A stretch of DNA of 64,000 nucleotides from Staphylospora marina (GTDB taxonomy: Bacteria; Bacillota; Bacilli; Thermoactinomycetales; Thermoactinomycetaceae): assembly GCF_003856495.1 (NCBI RefSeq), contig NZ_CP034118.1, positions 476,001-540,000 on the forward strand, read 5' to 3'. Positions 50,381-58,160 of this stretch are shown here, piece by piece. The notes under the pieces are model-generated. The model had not been told where the DNA came from. It did not search any database and worked only from the letters and a program-made list of their open reading frames with translations. Numbering within the stretch: position 1 is the stretch's first letter; each line of letters starts with the position of its first letter. The position numbers and the translations under genes are program-made.

Positions 50381-51232
50381 ATGACGGCGTGGGACGTGTT
50401 GCGGGATCGTGTGAGTGACGGTGTGGCGGAGCTGCTCGCGGAATGGTTCCGCTTGTGGCTGGAACGAAAACACCGGGAGAACAGGTCGGCGGAAGAAGCA
50501 TACGCGGCACACAGGGAAACGCTGAATTCACTGGAGGAGCGGGTAAAAAAAGAGCTCAAGGATCACGAACGGCAACCTTCCGATGCCGTTCTGACCAAGG
50601 CGGAGGCGTTCGTGTCCCTCAAAACGATGGAACGGGAAGAATGGGTCCTCGAGTTCGAACAAGCCCGGCAGACCTCCATCCAAACGGGGAGATCCGCGGA
50701 AGAAACGTTTCATGAGCGTCTGAAAGCCAGACTGATTCATCAGGTCATGGACCGTCCTGCCGGTACGTTGGTTCAGGTGAACGCAATCGTGGAACGGGTG
50801 GAGAAAGTCAAGCGAAATCTGTGGAGCATGGATAAAGACATCAACGAACGTCTCGGCCATCTGTACCGGATGCACATGGAAGGGAAAATCGGCAAAGAAG
50901 AGTTTGTCGGGAAGCGGGACGAATTGTTGAAAGACAGAGATGCCGTTCTGCTTCGGAAAGACAAGTGTTTGGGACTGGAAAAAAGGCTTCAACTGAAGCT
51001 GCAGCAGGAACTTCAATCCATCAGTCCGGGAGTGCGAACGGAGAGACTGAGTCTGCGTCAGACGTGGGAACGGATCGCGATTATCAAATCGGGACAATTG
51101 ATCCACGCGGTGGAAGGCAAGAGGGAAACTCCGGATCAGGAGCGAACGTCCGACCGATCCCGGTCTGATCAAGATCGTTCCCGACCGGACAGGGACGCAG
51201 GCAGTAAGGATGCTATTTCTTTGGAACGATGA
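50381..51232 (+). CDS. Coiled-coil cytosolic protein of the T4SS locus
   Basis: 283 residues, almost all helical and highly charged; no membrane segment, no known domain. Helical repeats include LERKHRENRSAEEAYAAHRE and KEEFVGKRDELLKDRDAVL, and the end is a run of Arg/Asp/Ser (SDRSRSDQDRSRPDRD). The ATG at 50381 follows GGGAGGGG. It is the first gene of the second unit and lies immediately before VirD4, so it may be a coupling-protein adaptor or substrate-presenting factor; this is inference from position. Confidence 0.6.
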   Translation: MTAWDVLRDRVSDGVAELLAEWFRLWLERKHRENRSAEEAYAAHRETLNSLEERVKKELKDHERQPSDAVLTKAEAFVSLKTMEREEWVLEFEQARQTSIQTGRSAEETFHERLKARLIHQVMDRPAGTLVQVNAIVERVEKVKRNLWSMDKDINERLGHLYRMHMEGKIGKEEFVGKRDELLKDRDAVLLRKDKCLGLEKRLQLKLQQELQSISPGVRTERLSLRQTWERIAIIKSGQLIHAVEGKRETPDQERTSDRSRSDQDRSRPDRDAGSKDAISLER

Positions 51233-51273
51233 ATGAAGGTTTTCCTGATCAGGGAAGGGGAGGACATGGTGCG

Positions 51274-53205
51274 ATGCAAAAAGCCGACATGCGAAGTTTG
51301 ATCGGCGCCCTGGTCGCGACATTGCTCGCGGTGGCGGGAGTGGAGTGGGTGTTGATTGCCTTGATCGCCACTTTTCCCGCGTTGGACCAATTTCAGGGCG
51401 CCTTGCTTTCTCTCTCACCGGAGATGCTCGAGCGGGCATTCCGTGAACGAATGTTTCTCACGCTGCAAATCGGTGTGGCCGGAGGGGCTGTCTGGTTGTT
51501 TTTCCGGCTGCTCAAGATGTTCGGAGGGGATGGCCGTTACCGGAACGCGGCGGATTACGGAGCATACGGAACCAGCCAGGAGAGCAGGCCGGAGGAGATT
51601 TTTGACGACCGGCAGTTTTGCAAAAGAACCTGGAACAAATCACCCGAGCGAAATCTGGAAAATCCGCGGGGACTGATTTTCGGCCTGTTGGACGGACGGC
51701 CCGTCATTCTGCCGGAGAACACCTCCATTCCCAACCGCAACGTGTTTATCGTGGGACCACCGGGATCGGCCAAAACGCAAGGATATGTGCTGACCAACAT
51801 CATTCACGAGCGCGATCGGTCCATGGTGGTCACGGACCCCAAAGGAGAGATTTTCGAAGCGACGTATCGCCTGAAAAAGGAACAGGGGTATGAAGTCCGT
51901 CTGGTCAACTTCAAGGAGATGAAAGTCTCCGACCGCTATAATCCCATCGATTACATCACCAAGGAAGTGGATGCCGAGCAGGTGGCCACCACCATCGTAC
52001 TCAACGCCCAACAGGACCAGAAGGCGGATTTCTGGACCCGGGCGGAAGTCGCTCTGCTGAAAACGCTGCTCCTTTACGTGAAGTATCACTGCCCGGAAAA
52101 TCCGACCATGGCGAAGGTGAAGGAAATCCTGACCGTACACGGGCAGACGCCGGAACAGATGGACGAGTTTTTCGCCAGGCTTTCTCCGGACGATCCGGCC
52201 TATCGGGCCTATCAAATCGTCCGGATGGCCCAGGATCGGACGAGAGCCTCGATATTCATTTCGCTCGGGATCACCTTGAGCAAATTTGACAGCAATGATG
52301 TCCGCCGGTTCACGTCCACCAGCGATTTCCGCTTCGATGACATCGGCAAAAAGAAAATGATTTTGTATGTGATCCTCCCCGTGGCCGACTCCACCTGGGA
52401 GCCGCTCATCAGCACCTTCTTCAACCAGCTGTTCCAACGCCTGTACGACGTGGCGGACCACCACTTCAACCGTTTGCCGGTGCCGGTCAATCTGTTCCTG
52501 GACGAATTTCCGAACCTCGGGAAAATCCCGGGCTACGAAGAGATTCTCGCCACCTGCCGAAGCTACGGAATCAGTTGCAGCACCATCGTGCAGTCGTTCG
52601 GTCAGCTGATTGACAAATACAACAAGGAAAAGGCCGAGGCCATCCTGGCCAACTGCTCGCTCCGTCTCTTGCTGGGAGTCAACGACAAATTGACGGCCGA
52701 GTATTTCAGTGAACTGATCGGAAAAACCACGATCAAAACGTCTTCGTCGTCCGTTTCCAAAGGCAAGGGCGGAGGCAGTGAATCCAGCTCGGAAAGTTTT
52801 GCGCAGCGAAACCTCTACACGCCCGACGAACTGATGCGAATGGAACGGGACACGTCCATTCTGCTGGTGACCGGGTTGAACCCGATTCGCTTGAAAAAGA
52901 TATTTCAGTTCCGGTTCTTCAAAGGGTTGTTGGGGGATCACAACAAAACCAGCCGCTTTGATTTTTTGAAGCTGGAGCGGGGAGAGGCTTGGATCGAGGA
53001 CGAAACGAAAACCCTGTCGGCCAGGGAGACACCGACGCCGGTCCGAACGGAACCCGTCCGAAAAGAACCTGACCGCCCGGAATCGCAACAGATGGAAGAG
53101 ATGACCATGGAAGACCTCGACGCGTTGATCGCAGACCTGGAAAAACAGGTTGAGGAAATTGAACGGAAACAGCTGCAGGAGGAAGAACAATCCGCAGTCG
53201 GGTGA
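51274..53205 (+). CDS. VirD4/PcfC-type T4SS coupling ATPase
   Basis: 643 residues. Two N-terminal membrane helices (VATLLAVAGVEWVLIALIAT, MFLTLQIGVAGGAVWLFFRL) precede the ATPase: Walker A GPPGSAKTQGY (about residue 160), VVTDPKGEIFEATY, Walker B VNLFLDEFPNLGKI and the arginine-containing MAQDRTRASIFIS. The tail is acidic-coiled (EEMTMEDLDALIADLEKQVE). It normally recruits relaxase-DNA or protein effectors to the channel. ATG 51274 follows GGGGAGGA; ATG 51229 lacks a signal. Confidence 0.9.
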   Translation: MQKADMRSLIGALVATLLAVAGVEWVLIALIATFPALDQFQGALLSLSPEMLERAFRERMFLTLQIGVAGGAVWLFFRLLKMFGGDGRYRNAADYGAYGTSQESRPEEIFDDRQFCKRTWNKSPERNLENPRGLIFGLLDGRPVILPENTSIPNRNVFIVGPPGSAKTQGYVLTNIIHERDRSMVVTDPKGEIFEATYRLKKEQGYEVRLVNFKEMKVSDRYNPIDYITKEVDAEQVATTIVLNAQQDQKADFWTRAEVALLKTLLLYVKYHCPENPTMAKVKEILTVHGQTPEQMDEFFARLSPDDPAYRAYQIVRMAQDRTRASIFISLGITLSKFDSNDVRRFTSTSDFRFDDIGKKKMILYVILPVADSTWEPLISTFFNQLFQRLYDVADHHFNRLPVPVNLFLDEFPNLGKIPGYEEILATCRSYGISCSTIVQSFGQLIDKYNKEKAEAILANCSLRLLLGVNDKLTAEYFSELIGKTTIKTSSSSVSKGKGGGSESSSESFAQRNLYTPDELMRMERDTSILLVTGLNPIRLKKIFQFRFFKGLLGDHNKTSRFDFLKLERGEAWIEDETKTLSARETPTPVRTEPVRKEPDRPESQQMEEMTMEDLDALIADLEKQVEEIERKQLQEEEQSAVG

Positions 53206-53246
53206 CAACATCCAAGAAACAAATCACGGAGACAGGGGGATGTGGG

Positions 53247-54530
53247 ATGAAACGCATACCAATGGGAGACGGGACTCTGACCATTGACGGAGATCAGATC
53301 TTCTATCGCATTCCCGCGAAAGATTGCAACGTGACCCGCGAAGAGTTGATTGAAATCGAGGATTTACCGGGCATCGGTTTCCGGGCAAAAGCCCGGTTTA
53401 CGGAAGACGAAAGCCAGTTGGAGTTGCACTTTGTTCCCGAGGAGAAATTCGTACCGTTTGATCGGATCCGCAACGATTGGTTTCAGGACGTTTCCGTCCG
53501 GCTGACCATTTCGCGCAACTTGCTGCTGATCGCCGACTATTTCATGCACAGGCCGCAATGGGTCACGCTGTTTCACCCCATGAATTTCTTCGTGCACGAG
53601 CAAGACGGCACCGTGTTGGTCCTTTACCGGGGACTGAAGGGACAGATGCCGGCACCGGGATATGAGGAAGAATCGCTGGCGGAACAGGTGAAGCGGCTGA
53701 TTCTGCTCCTGTTCACCTCTTCAAAGTATGAGGAGCTCTTGCTCAACGGGAACAGTTATGCCGCTCGCCGGTTGATCGAAGCCTACCGCCCGCTCGTCAG
53801 GAAATTGCTGAAGGCCCGCGAGTTGGAAGAGTTGCAGCAAGTCATGGACGAAGCGATCGAAGAACATGCGCGGGAGATGGAACAGAAGGAAGAGGCTTCC
53901 CAGGCGGCCGGAGCTTCGGAGAAAAAACCGATCCCCTGGCTTCCCGTGGCGGGCGGGGTGGTCGGGCTGTTGGCGCTCATGGCGGTATTGTGGATGGATC
54001 CGGAGAGCGCTCCCCCGGAAGAATCGGCCTTGCCAAGGGAGTATGTGGACAGTCTCCGGGCGATGGCCATCCGCGATACCCGGTGGCTCACCCGTTCCCT
54101 GGAGCAACTGGATGATCAGGAACTGAAATCCCTGAGCCCGGATGACCGGCAAAGTGCATTGGAACTTCTTGTGTTCATCGGGGACATCGACCGCGTGAAC
54201 AAAGTGGATCCGGAGTTTATGGCGAATTTCGCGCGGAAAGAGCAAAAGATCAAAGAGCTGCGATTTGAAAAAGCCGTCTATCAAAAAGACAACGGATTGA
54301 TCACCGAACTGTGGAACCAGATTTACCTGACTCCCCGCCGTTACAAAATCGCCGTGGAGGCTTTCGCCCATCTCGGCAAGTATGAAGAGGCAAAGAAAAC
54401 CGCCGAACAAAGCAAAGACCACCGTCTGGTGGAATGGGTGCAAAAACAACAATCACAGCAGCAATCCGGCGGTCAACAAAAGGCGAATCCGTCAACACCA
54501 CAGCAGACATCGACCCAAAAAAACTCGTGA
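53247..54530 (+). CDS. EssB/YukC-like pseudokinase membrane protein
   Basis: 427 residues with the three-part layout of EssB/YukC of type VII secretion. First an N-terminal pseudokinase-like domain: LTISRNLLLIADYFMHRPQW, LFHPMNFFVHEQDGTVLVLY, the RGLKGQMPAPG step and LFTSSKYEELLLNGN. These match the order of EssB segments (L-PDELFF, RGLQN, FxxLxxGN). Second, one membrane helix WLPVAGGVVGLLALMAVLWM (about 230-250). Third, an extracytoplasmic helical domain LPREYVDSLRAMAIRDTRWL to RRYKIAVEAF and a Gln-rich end. No kinase residues are evident. ATG 53247 follows AGGGGGATGTGGG; the GTG at 53202 overlaps the virD4 stop. Confidence 0.75.
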   Translation: MKRIPMGDGTLTIDGDQIFYRIPAKDCNVTREELIEIEDLPGIGFRAKARFTEDESQLELHFVPEEKFVPFDRIRNDWFQDVSVRLTISRNLLLIADYFMHRPQWVTLFHPMNFFVHEQDGTVLVLYRGLKGQMPAPGYEEESLAEQVKRLILLLFTSSKYEELLLNGNSYAARRLIEAYRPLVRKLLKARELEELQQVMDEAIEEHAREMEQKEEASQAAGASEKKPIPWLPVAGGVVGLLALMAVLWMDPESAPPEESALPREYVDSLRAMAIRDTRWLTRSLEQLDDQELKSLSPDDRQSALELLVFIGDIDRVNKVDPEFMANFARKEQKIKELRFEKAVYQKDNGLITELWNQIYLTPRRYKIAVEAFAHLGKYEEAKKTAEQSKDHRLVEWVQKQQSQQQSGGQQKANPSTPQQTSTQKNS

Positions 54531-54687
54531 ACGGTCTTGCTCCGCATTGCTGAACAGACTGAAAGGAATGATCAGAAGAATGAGAGGGATCTTGCACTCC
54601 GGGGTACGAATGATCGATCCAACCGTGGGGACGAAGACATGGGTTTGAACATGTAATAAAAAAATGAATCAACAAGGAGGATTTATG

Positions 54688-54999
54688 ATGTTGAAATTTG
54701 ACGAAGAGGTAATGAAAAGGGAATTAATGAAGCGGCTCAATTATGGCGAAAGAGGGGCTGAATCTGTCATGGAAAAGTTGCGGAATCTGGATGATCAACT
54801 GCAGCCTGTCTTGGATCGATGGCTGGAAGGGGAAGATGAACCGGATGTGGCCGTCAATGGAGTGACGTTGGGGATGGTCAGGAAATACATTGACCGTAAT
54901 TTCTATTGGGCCATGCGTTATCTCTCCAGTTTTGCGGAGTCTGCAGAATTTGCAGCATTATTTCTCGAGGATCCGATACAATTCGGAAGAATACGTTGA
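54688..54999 (+). CDS. Tandem small protein, repeat unit 1
   Basis: 103 residues, cytosolic, family unknown to me. It reads MLKFDEEVMKREL, then KLRNLDDQLQPVLDRWLEGE, DEPDVAVNGVTLGMVRKYID and a C-terminal helix. The pattern 'LD.RLQPhLDRWLEGE.PDhxVxGhTLxMhxxxxxxxFxxAhxxLS' is shared by all three neighbours. AAGGAGGATTT precedes the start; ATG 54685 is equally placed. Located between two EssB-like genes. Confidence 0.75.
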   Translation: MLKFDEEVMKRELMKRLNYGERGAESVMEKLRNLDDQLQPVLDRWLEGEDEPDVAVNGVTLGMVRKYIDRNFYWAMRYLSSFAESAEFAALFLEDPIQFGRIR

Positions 55000-55018
55000 C
55001 GGGGAGAGGGGCTCCGCG

Positions 55019-55330
55019 ATGCTCAAATTTGACGAAGAGGTATTGAAGAGAGAATTGATGAAACGGCTCAATTATGGCGAAAGCGGAGCTGAATTTATCA
55101 TGGAAAAGTTGCGGAATTTGGATGACCGACTGCAGCCTGTCTTGGATCGTTGGCTGGAAGGGGAAGATGAACCGGACGTGGCTGTCAACGGAGTGACGCT
55201 GGGGATGGTGAGGAAATACATAGACCGCGATTTCCTTTATGCGATGATCAGATTATCCCGTTATGCAGAATCAGAAGAATCTGCGGCACGCTTTCTCAAT
55301 AATCCTGAGCGGTTCAGAATGAGAAGATGA
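55019..55330 (+). CDS. Tandem small protein, repeat unit 2
   Basis: 103 residues, same family as unit 1: MLKFDEEVLKRELMKRLNYG, KLRNLDDRLQPVLDRWLEGE, RKYIDRDFLYAMIRLSRYAE and the end RFRMRR. ATG 55019 follows GGGGAGAGGGG. It is closest to unit 1 in its first half and to unit 3 in its last third, as expected from stepwise duplication. Confidence 0.75.
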   Translation: MLKFDEEVLKRELMKRLNYGESGAEFIMEKLRNLDDRLQPVLDRWLEGEDEPDVAVNGVTLGMVRKYIDRDFLYAMIRLSRYAESEESAARFLNNPERFRMRR

Positions 55331-55354
55331 CGTGGAACAAAGGAGGAATTCACA

Positions 55355-55744
55355 ATCCTGCGCTTTGATGAACAGGCTTTGAAAAGGGAATTGGTGAAGC
55401 GGGCCGGTTATCCCGAAGAATCAACCGAATATGTCATTGAAAAATTGAGGAATTTGGACGATCGTCTTCAGCCGGTCCTGGATCGCTGGCTGGAAGGGGA
55501 AGATGAACCGGACGTGGCCGTCAACGGAGTGACGTTGGCGAAGGTGAGGAAATACATGGACCGCGAGTTTCTTCGTGCGATGATCAGATTATCCCGTTAT
55601 GCAGAATCAGAGGAATTCGCGGCACGCTTTCTCGAAGATCCGGATCGGTTCAGAATGAGGAGATGTGATGTGAGCCGGCTGCGATTTTCCTGGGTGGAAG
55701 CAAACCAATACAGGAGAGGGGACGATCATGGCCAGCGGAACTGA
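55355..55744 (+). CDS. Tandem small protein, repeat unit 3, with degenerate start and read-through end
   Basis: Aligned with units 1 and 2, the start codon falls on ATC at 55355, eight bases after an ideal AAAGGAGG, where the others have ATG. Either ATC is used, or translation begins at TTG 55379 (MKRELVKRAGYPEES), which would remove eight residues. The units' common end FRMRR is not followed by a stop here: the frame runs on for CDVSRLRFSWVEANQYRRGD and a few more residues and overlaps the next gene by 17 bases. It may be a decaying copy. Confidence 0.55.
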   Translation: MLRFDEQALKRELVKRAGYPEESTEYVIEKLRNLDDRLQPVLDRWLEGEDEPDVAVNGVTLAKVRKYMDREFLRAMIRLSRYAESEEFAARFLEDPDRFRMRRCDVSRLRFSWVEANQYRRGDDHGQRN

Positions 55745-56354
55745 GAATCAGATGCAACGGCAGAAGATCATCGGTTGGATTTCGCTGGGGGGAGGAATCG
55801 CCGGGTTGATGGCGTTGATGATGATGTTGTTTTCCGGCGGTTCGGAAGAACCCGTTCATGCCGAGGGATCCCTCCCGAGGGAATACATTGATGCGTTGCG
55901 GGCGGTTTCCGCCAGAGATTACCGGCTGATGAGTGAGGAATTGGCCAAGCTGGACGTTGAGGAGCTCAAGGCGCTGTCTCCCGAAGACCGGAAGTCGGCG
56001 TTGGAAATGCTCCTTTTTATCGGGGAAGTCGACAAGGTGAACCAGACGGATCCCGAATTCCTGGACCGTTTGGCCGAGACGGATCCGTGGGTGGGGGAAT
56101 TGCAGTTTGAAAAGGCGGTTCACATCGGAAATGCGAAAGCGATCGCCGGCATGTGGAAACAGACGTACATGACTCCCCGGAGATATAAAATCGCGGTGGA
56201 GGCTTGCGTGAAAATCGGTGATTGGCAAAACGCGGAAGAAGCCGCCAAGTCGAGCGGAGACCAAACGCTGGTGAATTGGGTTCAGGAGCAAAAACAGAAA
56301 CAAACGCAGCAAAAGCCGGCCGGACAGAATTCGGCGCCGGCGGGTTCTTCCTGA
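55728..56354 (+). CDS. EssB-like protein lacking the pseudokinase domain
   Basis: 208 residues, a paralogue of the C-terminal half of the protein at 53247. It has a short cytosolic start (ASGTENQMQRQK), one membrane helix IIGWISLGGGIAGLMALMMM, then LPREYIDALRAVSARDYRLM, LSPEDRKSALEMLLFIGEVD, MTPRRYKIAVEACVKIGDWQ and a Gln-rich end, each matching the larger copy segment by segment. The pseudokinase half is absent. ATG 55728 follows AGGAGAGGGG. A terminator follows. It could be a competing or complementary subunit. Confidence 0.75.
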   Translation: MASGTENQMQRQKIIGWISLGGGIAGLMALMMMLFSGGSEEPVHAEGSLPREYIDALRAVSARDYRLMSEELAKLDVEELKALSPEDRKSALEMLLFIGEVDKVNQTDPEFLDRLAETDPWVGELQFEKAVHIGNAKAIAGMWKQTYMTPRRYKIAVEACVKIGDWQNAEEAAKSSGDQTLVNWVQEQKQKQTQQKPAGQNSAPAGSS

Positions 56355-56377
56355 GCCGCGCCATGTCCGTGACAGAG

Positions 56378-56405
56378 ACGCTTCCCGAATGGGGAGCGTT
56401 CTTTT
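56378..56405 (+). terminator. Terminator of the second T4SS unit
   Basis: ACGCTTCCC-GAAT-GGGGAGCGT (one G-T pair) followed by TCTTTTT. Confidence 0.85.
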
Positions 56406-56416
56406 TATTTGAGAGT

Positions 56417-56426
56417 GAATATTCAT
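56417..56426. promoter_or_regulatory. Palindrome upstream of the acyl-CoA ligase gene
   Basis: TGAATATTCA is a perfect 10-base palindrome followed by TTATTG. It resembles part of the B. subtilis FadR (TetR-type) operator TGAATGA...TCATTCA, which would fit a fatty acid gene, but the match is incomplete. Confidence 0.25.
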
Positions 56427-56506
56427 TATTGTGTTGATTAATAAGAATATATACTTAAAATAGTAAATACAAGCGAATTGGAAGAGAGAAAGGGGCAGAT
56501 GACATC

Positions 56507-58138
56507 ATGAAGGGAACCATGATGAATTATCCGCTGACCTTGCCGCATCTTTTGGAGAGGGCCCGTCTGATTCACGGCTCCGCCGAAATCGTTTCGCGCA
56601 TGCCGGACAAAAGCTTGCACCGGTATACGTATGACGATTTTGTGCGCAGGGCCAAGTCACTGGCCAAGGCATTGATCCAGGCGGGACTTCGCAAGGGAGA
56701 CCGGGTGGGAACGCTGATGTGGAACCATTATGTCCATTTGGAGGCGTATTTCGGCATTCCCGTCTCCGGAGGAGTGTTGCACACGCTGAATCTTCGTCTG
56801 CATCCGGATGAAATCGCATACATTGCCGGACACGCCGAAGATCGGTTCCTGATCGTGGATGATGTCTTGCTGCCTCTTTTGAAACGATTTGAGGACAAGC
56901 TCCGGGTGGAAAAAATCATCGTGGTGCCGCTGACCGGCCAGCCCGTCCCCGAGCCGTACACGGATTATGAAGCGTTCATTGCGGGAGCCGGATCCCCGGA
57001 TGATTTCGAATACCCCGACCTGGACGAACAGGATGCGTTGGGAATGTGTTACACGTCCGGGACGACGGGAAGACCGAAGGGAGTCGTTTACTCGCACCGG
57101 TCCATGATTCTCCATTCGTTCGCTTGTGCCATGACGGATACCATGGGCCTGAGCATCAAGGATTCTGCCATGCCGGTGGTTCCGATGTTTCACGTCAATG
57201 CCTGGGGGCTGCCGTTCACGCTGACGATGGTGGGCTCCAAACAGGTCTATCCCGGTCCGCATTTGGATCCCGTCAGCCTGCTGGAATTGATGCAGCATGA
57301 GCAGGTGACGTTTGCGGCGGGTGTTCCGACGATTTGGTTCGGGATCCTGCAGGAGTTGGAGAAGAATCCGGGTCATTGGAAATTGCAGGACGGGTTGAGA
57401 ACGGCGGTGGGCGGATCAGCCGCTCCCGAATCGATGCTCCGGGGAATGGACCGACACGGTGTCAGGGTGATTCATGCCTGGGGAATGACCGAAACGGCTC
57501 CGGTCGGAACGGTGGGCATTTTGAAGCCGCATCTGTTGAAGCGTTCCGAAGATGAGCAGTATGCCTGGCGGGCCAAGCAGGGCATTCCCGTGCCGTTCGT
57601 CGAGATTCGGGTGGTGGGGGAAAACGGAGAGGCTCCCTGGGACGGCAAGTCGATGGGAGAGCTGGAAGTGCGCGGTCCCTGGGTGGCGGCCGCCTACCAC
57701 AACTTGCCCGATGGTTCCGATTCCTTCACGGAAGACGGATGGTTCCGGACCGGAGACGTGGCGACGATCGATGAGGAAGGGTACATGAAAATCACCGACC
57801 GGACGAAGGATCTCATCAAATCGGGCGGTGAGTGGATCAGCTCCGTCGATCTGGAAAACGCGATCATGGCCCATCCTGCCGTGAAGGAAGCCGCCGTGGT
57901 GGGAATTTCCCATCCCAAGTGGCAGGAACGACCGCTGGCCGTGGTGGTCAAAAAAGAGGGAGCCGACCTGACGCTGGAAGGGCTTCATGCGTTTCTCGCT
58001 CCGAAATTCGCCAAGTGGTGGTTGCCCGATGAAATGGTGTTCGTCGATGAAATCCCCCGGACTTCGGCAGGAAAGTTCCTCAAGTCCCGATTGAGGGAAG
58101 AGTACAAGGATCTGTATTCGGGCGGTTCGGCGAGCTGA
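56507..58138 (+). CDS. Long/medium-chain fatty acid-CoA ligase (AMP-binding)
   Basis: 543 residues. The ANL-superfamily motifs are intact: P-loop [19 protein letters not shown]5-like [11 protein letters not shown]7-A8 [20 protein letters not shown] and [15 protein letters not shown], and the catalytic lysine in [10 protein letters not shown] near the end. It activates fatty acids as acyl-AMP then acyl-CoA in the cytosol. ATG 56507 has AAAGGGGC eleven bases upstream; ATG 56519 (after AAGGGAACC) is an equally good start. It stands alone, convergent with the amine oxidase gene. Confidence 0.9.
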   Translation: MKGTMMNYPLTLPHLLERARLIHGSAEIVSRMPDKSLHRYTYDDFVRRAKSLAKALIQAGLRKGDRVGTLMWNHYVHLEAYFGIPVSGGVLHTLNLRLHPDEIAYIAGHAEDRFLIVDDVLLPLLKRFEDKLRVEKIIVVPLTGQPVPEPYTDYEAFIAGAGSPDDFEYPDLDEQDALGMCYTSGTTGRPKGVVYSHRSMILHSFACAMTDTMGLSIKDSAMPVVPMFHVNAWGLPFTLTMVGSKQVYPGPHLDPVSLLELMQHEQVTFAAGVPTIWFGILQELEKNPGHWKLQDGLRTAVGGSAAPESMLRGMDRHGVRVIHAWGMTETAPVGTVGILKPHLLKRSEDEQYAWRAKQGIPVPFVEIRVVGENGEAPWDGKSMGELEVRGPWVAAAYHNLPDGSDSFTEDGWFRTGDVATIDEEGYMKITDRTKDLIKSGGEWISSVDLENAIMAHPAVKEAAVVGISHPKWQERPLAVVVKKEGADLTLEGLHAFLAPKFAKWWLPDEMVFVDEIPRTSAGKFLKSRLREEYKDLYSGGSAS

Positions 58139-58160
58139 CGGAACAGCCGTTGGCCCGCCT

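Larger units (their letters stand above)
54688..55663 (+). repeat. Three tandem copies of a roughly 310-330 bp gene unit
   Basis: Units at 54688-54999, 55019-55330 and 55355-55663. They share long near-identical blocks, for example the bases coding LDRWLEGEDEPDVAVNGVTL, with mostly silent differences. Units 1 and 2 have identical length. Such closeness points to recent duplication or gene conversion. Confidence 0.9.

Noticed and set aside
54546-54648. Short frame (MIRRMRGILHSGVR...) between the EssB-like gene and repeat unit 1
   Set aside because: Only about 26-30 codons, weak signal, no conservation that I can see; treated as intergenic.
43754-56354. Calling the T4SS locus an integrative conjugative element
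   Set aside because: No integrase, relaxase, excisionase, oriT-like repeat or terminal direct repeat was found in the window, and base composition is mostly like the chromosome.
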